The notes under the pieces are model-generated. The model saw only the letters and a list, made by a program, of their open reading frames with translations, did not search any database and was not told the DNA's origin. A stretch of DNA of 64,000 nt from Kribbella antiqua (GTDB lineage: Bacteria; Actinomycetota; Actinomycetes; Propionibacteriales; Kribbellaceae), in assembly GCF_004345665.1 (NCBI RefSeq), contig NZ_SLWR01000003.1:62001-126000 (forward strand). Direction: 5' to 3'. A program made the translations under genes and the position numbers. This document shows positions 42,079 to 49,719 of this stretch, piece after piece. Every line of letters begins with the position of its first letter. The stretch's first letter is position 1.

Positions 42079-42600
42079 GTGCTGCTCGCTGTGATCGCCG
42101 CGTGTGAGATCGGCTTCTGGGTCCTGCTCGCCGCCGGGATGGTGATGCGCTACGTGCTTCGGCTGCGGCGCGTCGGCATGGTTCTGCTCGCGAGCCTTCC
42201 GCTGGTCGACGTCGTGCTGCTGGTCGCCAGCGTGATCGACATCCGCCGCGGTGCCGAGCCGTCGTTCAAGCACTCACTGGCCGCGATCTTCGTCGGTGTC
42301 AGCGTCGCGTTCGGTCACCAGACCCTGAAGTGGGCGGACAACTGGGCCGCGCATTGGTTCGCCGGCGCACCTCGCCCGGTCAAGCCGCCGAAGAGCGCCA
42401 GTCGCGAACGCGCCGGCTGGTACCGCCACCTGCTGGCCTACGTCATCGGCGTTGGTCTGATGCTCGTCCTCGGCCTGCTCTCCGGTCATGGGTACGACGC
42501 TCTGCTCGGCCCGGCCGGCACGTGGACCCTCGTCCTCGGCATCGACGCCATCGTCTCCTTCACCGCCAAGTCCGACGACCAGGAGAAGGCCCCGGCCTGA
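42079..42600 (+). CDS. Membrane protein of unknown function, probable TetR target
   Basis: 173 aa from GTG 42079, with four or five hydrophobic segments (about 3-22, 33-50, 65-80, 113-135 and 140-158) and a basic loop RPVKPPKSASRERAGW. It has no family I can name. Its divergent position next to the TetR gene suggests regulation by it. The stop is followed after 3 bp by a long perfect palindrome. Confidence 0.65.
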   Translation: MLLAVIAACEIGFWVLLAAGMVMRYVLRLRRVGMVLLASLPLVDVVLLVASVIDIRRGAEPSFKHSLAAIFVGVSVAFGHQTLKWADNWAAHWFAGAPRPVKPPKSASRERAGWYRHLLAYVIGVGLMLVLGLLSGHGYDALLGPAGTWTLVLGIDAIVSFTAKSDDQEKAPA

Positions 42601-42603
42601 CCC

Positions 42604-42662
42604 ACTTTGTGCACGGGATCCGTACTTTCTGGCCGGCGCCGTACGGATCCCGTGCACAAAGT
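42604..42662. repeat. Long perfect palindrome (TTGTGCAC family, copy 3) / terminator
   Basis: A perfect 22-bp inverted repeat: arms 42604-42625 and 42641-42662, loop 15 nt. Outer ends ACTTTGTGCAC/GTGCACAAAGT match the termini of the repeats at 4886 and 38481, but the inner arm sequence (GGGATCCGTAC) differs. It directly follows one gene and precedes the next promoter by about 35 bp, so it may terminate transcription. Confidence 0.75.
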
Positions 42663-42698
42663 CGTCGGGAGTTCCCCGGCGCGGCGGTGTGTGCGTCG

Positions 42699-42704
42699 TA
42701 CATT
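42699..42704 (+). promoter_or_regulatory. -10 box of leaderless transcript (TACATT)
   Basis: TACATT then 6 nt then ATG 42711. It fixes the start of the membrane protein gene. Confidence 0.5.
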
Positions 42705-42710
42705 GCGGGC

Positions 42711-43352
42711 ATGACGATGACGGGGCGGTCGTGGGCTGGAGCTACCGCGTTGCTGGTGGCTGTCGGCGTCGTGGTGCAGTTGTTCGTCACGGCGAACGGG
42801 AACGAAGGGTTCTTCAAGGACAACCCGGAGCGGGTGCTGAACGTGTTCGCGTTCTTCACGATTCAGTCGAATCTGCTGCTCGGCGCGACGACGTTGCTGC
42901 TGGCGTTGCAGCCGGAGCGCCGGCAGAGCACGTTGTTCCGGACCTTGCGGCTGAACGGCGTGCTCTGTATCGCGGTGACCGGGATCGTCTATCACCTGGT
43001 GCTCGCGCCGCTGGACGATCTGTCCGGCTGGGCGGCGGTGGCGAACTTCCTGCTGCACACGGCCACGCCGGTGGCCGGCGTACTGGGCTGGTTGTTGTTC
43101 GGGCCGCGGGGCCAGACGAATCCGCGGATCGTCGCGTGGTCGATCGTGTTCCCGCTGTTGTGGCTGGTGTTCACGCTGATCCGCGGCGCGTTCGTCGGCT
43201 TCTATCCGTATCCGTTCGTCGACGTCACCGAGCACGGCTATCCGAGGGTGTTGCTGAATTGTCTGCTCGTCGCGGTACTGTTCCTGGCTCTGGCGGCCGG
43301 GGCTACCTTCCTCGACAACCGCCTGTACCGGAAGACAATCGTCGAAGGGTAA
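42711..43352 (+). CDS. Pr6Pr family membrane protein
   Basis: 213 aa with six hydrophobic segments. The motif FFTIQSNLLLGAT after helix 1, GIVYHLVLAP after helix 3 and RGAFVGFYPYPFVDV near helix 5 fit the Pr6Pr/FAR-17a-like group of actinobacterial membrane proteins (function unknown, relatives of vertebrate AIG1-type fatty acid ester hydrolases). The frame is open far upstream, but the -10 box and the first membrane helix place the start at ATG 42711. The downstream methyltransferase-like gene begins 4 bp after its stop, so the two share an mRNA. Confidence 0.75.
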   Translation: MTMTGRSWAGATALLVAVGVVVQLFVTANGNEGFFKDNPERVLNVFAFFTIQSNLLLGATTLLLALQPERRQSTLFRTLRLNGVLCIAVTGIVYHLVLAPLDDLSGWAAVANFLLHTATPVAGVLGWLLFGPRGQTNPRIVAWSIVFPLLWLVFTLIRGAFVGFYPYPFVDVTEHGYPRVLLNCLLVAVLFLALAAGATFLDNRLYRKTIVEG

Positions 43353-43356
43353 GACC

Positions 43357-44007
43357 GTGCTGGTGACCTCTCGCTCGTACGTCGAGTACGAAGCGATGTT
43401 CGACCTGACCCAACTCCCCGAATCCGTGCTCGACTGCTCCGCGGGCGGTTCGAGCTTCACTGCCGAAGCCGCCGAGCGTGGCGTCGACGCGGTCGCCGTC
43501 GACCCGGCGTACGAGCTGGGTCAGTCCGAGCTCGTCGACACCGTACGGCGGAGTCTGCCGGCCGGGAGCGGGATCGTCGACCAGAATCAGGGGAGCTTCG
43601 TCTGGCACTGGTACGGGACACCGGAGCGCCGGGACGAGCTGCGGGTGGAGGCGGCGGACCGGTTCCTGCAGGACATCGCCGCGGCGCCGGAGCGGTACGT
43701 CGCGGGCGCGCTCCCGGAGCTGCCGTTCGAGGACAGGCGATTCGAGCTGGTGCTGTGCTCGCACCTGCTGTTCACCTGGGCCGATCAGTTCGACGAGGCC
43801 TGGCATGTCGCGGCGCTGCGTGAGCTGATCCGGGTCAGCAGCGCGGAAGTCCGCATCTTCCCGCTGGTGGTGCAAGGAACCGGCGAGCCGGTCTCCTTCC
43901 TGCCGTCCGTGCTCGACTCCCTGGAAGGCGTCACCTGGGAGGTCCGCAAGGTGCCGTACGAGTTCCAGGCGGGCGCCAACGAGATGCTGGTGCTCACCCG
44001 CAGCTGA
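43357..44007 (+). CDS. Class I SAM-dependent methyltransferase-like protein
   Basis: 216 aa from GTG 43357 with GAAGGG upstream. It shows a Rossmann-type motif I (VLDCSAGGSSFTAEAAERGV), the motif II acidic end VAVDPAYELG, and PFEDRRFELVLCSHLLFTW, which corresponds to motif IV of methyltransferases. The substrate is unknown. Cotranscribed with the Pr6Pr gene. The stop codon lies inside the left arm of a long inverted repeat. Confidence 0.75.
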   Translation: MLVTSRSYVEYEAMFDLTQLPESVLDCSAGGSSFTAEAAERGVDAVAVDPAYELGQSELVDTVRRSLPAGSGIVDQNQGSFVWHWYGTPERRDELRVEAADRFLQDIAAAPERYVAGALPELPFEDRRFELVLCSHLLFTWADQFDEAWHVAALRELIRVSSAEVRIFPLVVQGTGEPVSFLPSVLDSLEGVTWEVRKVPYEFQAGANEMLVLTRS

Positions 44008-44091
44008 CGTCTGGTGCCTCCCACCCGTCGCGATCACGGATGAGTAGCGCACTAACCCGCCACGAGGGGTGGGAGGCGCCAAACGTCAGCT
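44002..44091. repeat. Long inverted repeat / bidirectional terminator
   Basis: Arms of 25 bp with two mismatches (44002-44026 and 44067-44091; outer AGCTGACGT, inner GCCTCCCACCC), loop 40 nt. It sits between converging genes and overlaps the stop of the upstream one. From 44092 to 44180 there is only a short direct repeat (CTGCAGTGATGAGG-like). Confidence 0.7.
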
Positions 44092-44180
44092 AATCGGGGG
44101 CTGCAGTGATGAGGAGCTGCAGCGATGAGGGGCCGGCCGGGTGGACGGTCTGCCGCCCGCCCGACCGGTTGGAGAGGGTG

Positions 44181-44798
44181 TCAGCGGAGGTAGCGGCCGC
44201 AGACCGGCCAGGGCGAAGCGCCGCGCTGGGCGTACAGCTTCTTCGCGCGCATCAGCTGCTCGGCCGCCGACGCCTTCGCCGGATTGCCGCTGCCGCCGAC
44301 GCTGCGCCACGTCTGCAGGTCGAACTGGAACAGGCCGTAGTACCCGGCCGGGTTGACCGCGCGTGGGTTCCCGCTGGACTCGCACTGGGCGACCTTCCGC
44401 CAGGCGGCGCTCATGCTCACGCTCGTCGCGGGACGGTCCTCGGACCGGCTGGTCCGCACCTTGCGCTCGGTCTTCCGCACCTTCTTCGTCTCGACCTTCT
44501 TCGAGGTCGTCCGCGGGCGCGGAGCGGTGGCCTTCTCCACACCGTCGAGCGTCAGGGTCTGCCCGATCAGGATCAGATCGGGGTTGTCCAGGTTGTTGAT
44601 CTTCGCCAGGTGATGCCAGTCGGCACCGTTGGCCTGGGCGATTTCGGAGAGGGTGTCGCCGGCCTTGACCGTGTAGTCGGTCGCGAACGCCGCACCGGCG
44701 CCGGCGGCGGTGATACCGGCCCCGAGGCCGGCAATGGAGAGGGTCCGAACCACCCGGCGGGTACTTCGCCGGGGGCGCGCATGTCGGGCTTTGGACAT
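44181..44798 (-). CDS. Secreted LysM protein with transglycosylase (Rpf-like) domain
   Basis: 205 aa. A basic N-terminus and hydrophobic helix (residues 18-40, ending GAAFAT) act as signal peptide. A LysM domain follows (DYTVKAGDTLSEIAQANG, about 41-88), then a Lys/Arg/Thr-rich linker, then a C-terminal transglycosylase-like domain of the resuscitation-promoting-factor type (WRKVAQCESSGNPRAVNP with the catalytic Glu, YYGLFQFDLQTWRSVGG). It cleaves peptidoglycan during growth or spore outgrowth. The leader is long; a GGTCACG...CGTGACC dyad at 44898-44923 is a possible regulator site. No c-di-AMP riboswitch was found. Confidence 0.9.
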   Translation of the reverse strand: MSKARHARPRRSTRRVVRTLSIAGLGAGITAAGAGAAFATDYTVKAGDTLSEIAQANGADWHHLAKINNLDNPDLILIGQTLTLDGVEKATAPRPRTTSKKVETKKVRKTERKVRTSRSEDRPATSVSMSAAWRKVAQCESSGNPRAVNPAGYYGLFQFDLQTWRSVGGSGNPAKASAAEQLMRAKKLYAQRGASPWPVCGRYLR

Positions 44799-44897
44799 CA
44801 GTAGTGCAACTCCTTGTGAGCTTGGGCATGGTGAAACTCACCAGGCCCCCCGTGCAGGGAGGGGCATCCGGGCAGGTCACAGGACAGCTTCCGAATG

Positions 44898-44923
44898 GTC
44901 ACGCCACGGTAACGACGTGACCT
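44898..44923. promoter_or_regulatory. Dyad upstream of the LysM/Rpf-like gene
   Basis: GGTCACG and CGTGACC, 7-bp arms around 12 nt containing GGTAACGA, 100 bp before the gene. Cell-wall hydrolase genes of this type are often regulated through GTAAC-like motifs; the assignment is inference. Confidence 0.35.
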
Positions 44924-45111
44924 GAGTCATCCTGGGCGACCCTGGCGGGAAGCGCAAGGCCAATCCGCGAATCTGCCCCGGTTTTTTTCGGCTCCTTGAC
45001 GTAGCGAAAGCCCAACAACAGAACGGTTTCCCGCCGTGACACGCGTTTCAAACGCCTTCGTTCACACCCGCGCCCCCCGGAGTAGCCGAGCCACCGTCCC
45101 CGCCTCGGCCG

Positions 45112-45170
45112 ACCTTGAGAAGCCACCGGCCGTTTCGGGAGCGGTTTTGTGGTTGGTGGGCTCTCAAGGT
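45112..45170. terminator. Long hairpin after the DUF5946 gene
   Basis: 16-bp arms with two mismatches (ACCTTGAGAAGCCACC / GGTGGGCTCTCAAGGT) and a 27-nt loop. It begins 17 bp beyond the stop of the minus-strand gene. The rest of 44924-45111 shows no gene. Confidence 0.6.
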
Positions 45171-45187
45171 GGGGAAACCGATGGGTT

Positions 45188-45724
45188 TCAGCGGCGGAAG
45201 TGGCGGGGTGGGACGAGGGCGATGGTGAGTTTGCGGATCAGCTCCTGGTCGGCCGCGGGCCACGACTGCCAGACCTGATCGGCCCAGGTGATGAGCGCGG
45301 CTTCGACGTCCTGCACCGAGCCCGCGTTCAGTACGTCGTACGCCGTCAACCGGCCGACGGTCGACGGTGGCGTCAGCACCGGCCAGTCGTCGTACGAGTT
45401 GGCCATGATGCTGTGGGCGGTGCGGACGTCGAGGTTGCCGGAGCCGCGCTCGAGGTACATGTAGAGGCCGTTCAGTGCGAACACCGGACCGATCGGTGGC
45501 TGCTGCGGGCTGACGTGCTGGGCGCCGTACGCGTCGATGCGGAGCTGGTGCAGATAGCCGAGCTCGACGGCGTGCTCGATCTCGTAGCCGAGCAGCTGTC
45601 CCGCGACCTCGAGGCACTCCGGTGACGCGTTGTATTTCGTCTCGCCCGGCCAGTCCGAGCGGGGCAGGTCGGCGTGGCAACCGGGGCAGCGGCGGGATTC
45701 GTGCGTGTCATCCGGGGAGTTCAC
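45188..45724 (-). CDS. DUF5946 family protein
   Basis: 178 aa from GTG 45724. The N-terminal CPGCHADLP knuckle could bind zinc, and the HxxxLG-type region YLHQLRIDAYGAQHV with a partner helix is typical of DUF5946, whose function is unknown. A longer frame upstream lacks similarity. It is divergent from the response regulator of the lanthipeptide cluster, about 65 bp away; a functional link is not evident. Confidence 0.72.
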   Translation of the reverse strand: MNSPDDTHESRRCPGCHADLPRSDWPGETKYNASPECLEVAGQLLGYEIEHAVELGYLHQLRIDAYGAQHVSPQQPPIGPVFALNGLYMYLERGSGNLDVRTAHSIMANSYDDWPVLTPPSTVGRLTAYDVLNAGSVQDVEAALITWADQVWQSWPAADQELIRKLTIALVPPRHFRR

Positions 45725-45788
45725 TCGTTGATCGAAGCACGGGCACCGCCGTCCGGCAGCTGGTTTTCGTCGCGGGCGGGGGCCCGGG

Positions 45789-46421
45789 ATGAGGCGACGG
45801 AAGGCGACTGGGGGCGAAGACGTGATCCGAGTGGCTCTCGGCCACCGCGGCACGTTGGTGCGTGGTGCACTGGCAGCGGTGCTGGCAAGAGAGAACGATC
45901 TTGACGTGGTGGCCGAGCTGGACCGCTCGGAGGACGTCCTGCAGGTGGCAGGGCGGCGGCCGCACGTCGTACTGCTGGATGCCCAGCTACCGGGCCGGAT
46001 CCGGATCGAGGAGTTGTGCCGGAAGCTCACCGGCCGTGGCGTGCTGGTGATGATCGACCATGAGGCGATCGCGGCGACGAGTCTGTCGCTGGTCAAGCAG
46101 GCGCCGCGGATCGGGCTGATCGCGACGGATTCGACGACGGACCAGCTGGTGCAGGCGATCCGCGACGTGGCGAAGGGCTTGCCGGTGGTCGACGTACGGC
46201 TTGCTGTGGCTGCGTTGAAGGCGGGCGACAATCCGCTGACGGATCGCGAGTGCGAGGTACTTCGTCATGTCACTACGGGGGCGACAGCGCAGGAGATCGC
46301 GCGCACGTTGAGTTTGAGCACTGGGACGGTCCGCAACTATCTCTCCCGCGCGCTCGCCAAGACAGGAGCGCGCAGCCGGATCGAGGCGATTCGAAAGGCT
46401 CAAGACGCCGGCTGGATCTGA
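45789..46421 (+). CDS. Atypical NarL/LuxR-type response regulator, probable lanthipeptide cluster regulator
   Basis: 210 aa (an in-frame GTG at 45822 would give 200 aa, beginning right at the receiver domain). The receiver keeps the central Asp in HVVLLDAQLPG. The acidic pair that normally coordinates Mg2+ is replaced by VALGHRGTL, so ordinary phosphorylation is doubtful. The C-terminal helix-turn-helix is standard LuxR (PLTDRECEVLRHVTTGATAQ, SLSTGTVRNYLSRAL). RamR/AmfR-type regulators beside class III lanthipeptide genes activate them; this gene converges on the exporter genes with a 22-bp overlap. Confidence 0.8.
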   Translation: MRRRKATGGEDVIRVALGHRGTLVRGALAAVLARENDLDVVAELDRSEDVLQVAGRRPHVVLLDAQLPGRIRIEELCRKLTGRGVLVMIDHEAIAATSLSLVKQAPRIGLIATDSTTDQLVQAIRDVAKGLPVVDVRLAVAALKAGDNPLTDRECEVLRHVTTGATAQEIARTLSLSTGTVRNYLSRALAKTGARSRIEAIRKAQDAGWI

Positions 46422-48070
46422 CGGCGTACCTCTGGTGTCCAGTGGCCTTGGAGTTCTCGATACAGGCGGGAGGTGCGCATCAAGGTTGCGTGCGCGCCGA
46501 GGGCCGCTTTGTTGCCGTCGAGGACGAGGATGCGTTTGGCCCGGCGCGCCGAGCTGACGCGGTGGGCGATGACGATGAGCGTCCCGCCCCGGCGGGCGAA
46601 CGCCTCTTCGGCTCGACGTTCGGCCTCCGGATCCAGGAAACAGGTCGCTTCGTCGAGTACGACGAGCGGCGCTGGCGAGATGTACGCGCGTACGAGCGCG
46701 ATCAGCTGGCGTTCGCCGGCCGACAACTCACCCGGCTTGACCATCGCCGCCAGCCCACCGATCTGCGCGATCAGCGCACCGGCGCCGACAGCCTCGATCG
46801 CGTCGGTGGGATCGGTCGCTTCGGGCAACAAATAGGTGAGGTTGTCGAGCACTGTCCCGCTGAAAACATACGCCTCCTGAGGAATCAGAACCCGCGTCTC
46901 CGTCGGCACCTCAGCCGGATTTGCCCCACCTAATAGGAGCCGGCCCCGGGTGGGGCTGAGCATGCCGCAGATCAGCCCGGCGAGTGTCGACTTCCCGATC
47001 CCACTCGGCCCGACGATCGCCAGATGTTCGCCTTCGGGGATCATCAGTTCGAGGTTGTCCAGGACTGGTTCGGCGTGAGGCCCGTACGAAAAGGTCAGCC
47101 CCTGCATGCGGACCTGGTACCCCTGTGCGACGCTCCGTCGCGGCCGGTCGACCGGAGCTGAGGTGTCGAGGATTCGCCCGAGCGTGATCACATACCGCAG
47201 ACCGCTGTCGCCCAGGGCGCTCATCACTGTGTTGAGCGCCGGTTGCAGACCGATCAGCACGTACGTGAGCCCGCCGAGCAGCGTGCCTGTGCTCACGCCG
47301 CGCCCGACCAGCCACGGTCCGGTCGCGAGCAGGATCAGCAACGGCAACCATCCTCCGACGGCGAAACACAACGTCCTCAGCGCGGCTACCTTGGCCAAGG
47401 CGCGCTCCGCCGACGCATGCGCCTCGATCGGCTCACCGACCAGCCGGGAGGCGAACTCCTCGGTTCCGCTCGCGGTGATGTCCCGCACGCCACCGAACAC
47501 CATCCCGGCCGACGCCGCGAGCTCCTCATCCGCCTGCAACGACGCCCGGACCCGATCCGCCGCCATCCCCAACACCGCCAGGGACAACGCGAACCCGACG
47601 ATGAACGGCGGTACGACGAACGCCGCGACCAACGGCGCAAGCGACAACAGACCAGCCAGTACGCCGAACAACGTCACGGCGAAACTGCGGATCACCAGGA
47701 CCAGGCCGGCGAAGGTGTCGCGCACGATCTCCACCTGCCGGTTCAGCCGGGCGACGGCGCTGTCGTCACCGGTGCGCAGGGCTCCGGCGACCACGCGTCG
47801 TACGAGATCATCTCGAACTGGCTCGACGAGCTCGCCGAGGCGGCCGTAGACCTGGCGGGCGCCGGCGGCGCCGAGGCAGGCGGTGGCCACGAGACCGCCG
47901 AGCCAGGCGATGCCTTGCCAGGCGTGTCCGGCGAGGAAGTTGTCGGTCGCGTGGGCGACCGCGATGCCGTAGACCGCGGTCGGCAGGATCTCCGGGACCG
48001 ACCACGCGACCAGCTTGATCGACGCACGCTTCTTCAGCGCCTGGGCGCCGTACGCGAGTTCTCGCTTCAT
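46400..48070 (-). CDS. ABC transporter, fused permease/ATPase (lanthipeptide export), second half
   Basis: 556 aa with six predicted membrane helices (about residues 20-300) and an ATPase: Walker A GPSGIGKSTLAG, signature LSAGERQLIALVRAY, Walker B LVVLDEATCFLDPE. With the preceding gene it forms a heterodimeric exporter, as RamA/RamB do in SapB clusters. ATG 48070 overlaps the previous stop by 4 bp (ATGA). Export of the flavipeptin-type product is inferred from operon position. Confidence 0.88.
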   Translation of the reverse strand: MKRELAYGAQALKKRASIKLVAWSVPEILPTAVYGIAVAHATDNFLAGHAWQGIAWLGGLVATACLGAAGARQVYGRLGELVEPVRDDLVRRVVAGALRTGDDSAVARLNRQVEIVRDTFAGLVLVIRSFAVTLFGVLAGLLSLAPLVAAFVVPPFIVGFALSLAVLGMAADRVRASLQADEELAASAGMVFGGVRDITASGTEEFASRLVGEPIEAHASAERALAKVAALRTLCFAVGGWLPLLILLATGPWLVGRGVSTGTLLGGLTYVLIGLQPALNTVMSALGDSGLRYVITLGRILDTSAPVDRPRRSVAQGYQVRMQGLTFSYGPHAEPVLDNLELMIPEGEHLAIVGPSGIGKSTLAGLICGMLSPTRGRLLLGGANPAEVPTETRVLIPQEAYVFSGTVLDNLTYLLPEATDPTDAIEAVGAGALIAQIGGLAAMVKPGELSAGERQLIALVRAYISPAPLVVLDEATCFLDPEAERRAEEAFARRGGTLIVIAHRVSSARRAKRILVLDGNKAALGAHATLMRTSRLYRELQGHWTPEVRRQIQPAS

Positions 48071-49719
48071 CCGAAGATCTCGCGGTAGGAGTCGTTGCGC
48101 CAGAGGTCGGCATGTGGGGCGACGGCGCGGACTCGGCCGCGGTCGAGCCAGATGACGAGATCGGCGCGGGCGGCGGTGGCAGGGCGGTGGGTGACGATCA
48201 GGCGGGTCCGGCGGTGCCGGTCCTCGGTGAGAGTGCGGCTGATCTGCATCTCGGTCGCGGTGTCGAGGCTCGAGGTCGCGTCGTCCAGCACCAGCAGGCG
48301 GTTCGCCGACCAGGCCCGGGCGAGGCCGAGTCGTTGCCGTTCACCACCGGACATTGGTGCCTTGCGCAAGGAAGTGAAGTACCCGTCGGGCAGGCGGCTG
48401 ACGAAGTCGTGCGCGTGGGTCGCGCGCGCCGCCGCGAGGGTGCGGATCGGGCTGACGGCGTCCGGCTCGATCGCGTCGCCGATGGTCCGGCCGACCAGCT
48501 GCGGACGTTCGAACGCGCACCCGACCGCGCTCCGGAGCGCATGACGATTGATCGCCTGCAGCGGTACGCCGTCCAGCGTCACCTGCCCGGTCGACGGGTC
48601 ACGCAACCTCGCTGCGACGGCGGCGAGCACCGACTTCCCGGCACCACTCGGACCGACCACCGCGACGGTCGCACCGCCGGGTAGGTCGAGATTCACGTTG
48701 TCCAGCAGGACATTCCCGTTGGTCTCGACACTGACGCTATCGAAGGTCAGGCGCCCTGGACCGGTCGGAAGACTCAGCGTCCCGTGCGCGACTGTCGGGA
48801 CCTTCAGCACCTCGGCCGCCCGATGCACACCGGCCTTGGCGCGGGCGAGCCCGCCGATGACACCGGTCAGACTGCCCAGGCCGGCGCCGATGACGGCGTA
48901 CTGGGAAGCAGCGAACCACTCGCCCGCGGTGATCCGGTGGTCGACGAGTTGGAGACCTCCGACAGCCAGTACGGCGACCAGGACGAGCGGACCGACGATC
49001 GCGGCCTGAGCTCCGGAGCGAGCCAGGATGCGCCAGGTGACCATGCCGTGCTTGTGCAGCTCGGGGAGGAGACCGAGGATGCGGCGCTCCTCGCGGGTCG
49101 TCGTACCGGCGGCGGCGATGGTCCGGATGCCGGTGAGTGACTCGGACAGCAGCGAAGCGATGCGGCCCTGGGTCTCCTGGTACGCGAGGCTGACGTCGGC
49201 GGTCCGGCGGGCGAAGGTCCACAGGACGGCGATCACGAGCAGCACGCCGCCGAAGAACGCCGCGGCGAGCCAGGGATCGATGAACGCGAGCAGGACCAGG
49301 CTTCCGATGGGTGGCGCGATCGCGGCAATCGCGGTGACGGCAGCTGGACCGGCTTGGGCGGCGTCGGTTGCGTTGGCGGAGACGCGGGTGACGAGGTCGC
49401 CGGTCTCGAAATCGCGCGTGCCCTCAGGGCCGCTGTGGACAACCTGCTTGACCAGGCGATGCCGCAACCAGGCTGTGGTGTCGGCGACGCAGGCGGCGCC
49501 CGCGAAGGCGTCGACGAGGTTCGCCATGACGCCAAGCGCGATCAGGGCCGCGGCGGCGATCAGCCATTTCGTGTAGCCGTCGTCAGCGACGATGGAGTCG
49601 ACCGAGCGGCCGAGGATCGTCGGCAGGGCGAGTGTCACGCCGCTGGCGATCAGCGAGTTGAGGCCGATGAGCGGCAGCCAGGCGCGTCCACGCTTGACCA
49701 CGGTTTTGAAGGTGATCAT
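48067..49719 (-). CDS. ABC transporter, fused permease/ATPase (lanthipeptide export), first half
   Basis: 550 aa. Membrane domain at about residues 15-300, then an ATPase with Walker A GPSGAGKSVLAA, signature MSGGERQRLGLARAW and LLVLDDATSSLDTAT, where the usual catalytic Glu after Walker B is Asp. The partner gene has a normal DE there, so in the heterodimer one ATP site is probably the weak one. ATG 49719 overlaps the stop of the prolyl oligopeptidase gene. Confidence 0.88.
   Translation of the reverse strand: MITFKTVVKRGRAWLPLIGLNSLIASGVTLALPTILGRSVDSIVADDGYTKWLIAAAALIALGVMANLVDAFAGAACVADTTAWLRHRLVKQVVHSGPEGTRDFETGDLVTRVSANATDAAQAGPAAVTAIAAIAPPIGSLVLLAFIDPWLAAAFFGGVLLVIAVLWTFARRTADVSLAYQETQGRIASLLSESLTGIRTIAAAGTTTREERRILGLLPELHKHGMVTWRILARSGAQAAIVGPLVLVAVLAVGGLQLVDHRITAGEWFAASQYAVIGAGLGSLTGVIGGLARAKAGVHRAAEVLKVPTVAHGTLSLPTGPGRLTFDSVSVETNGNVLLDNVNLDLPGGATVAVVGPSGAGKSVLAAVAARLRDPSTGQVTLDGVPLQAINRHALRSAVGCAFERPQLVGRTIGDAIEPDAVSPIRTLAAARATHAHDFVSRLPDGYFTSLRKAPMSGGERQRLGLARAWSANRLLVLDDATSSLDTATEMQISRTLTEDRHRRTRLIVTHRPATAARADLVIWLDRGRVRAVAPHADLWRNDSYREIFG

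Noticed and set aside
44799..45111. c-di-AMP (ydaO) riboswitch upstream of the LysM/Rpf-like gene
   Set aside because: Such genes often have one in Actinobacteria, but the GGGGAACC and GGGGTGAAT signature segments are absent.
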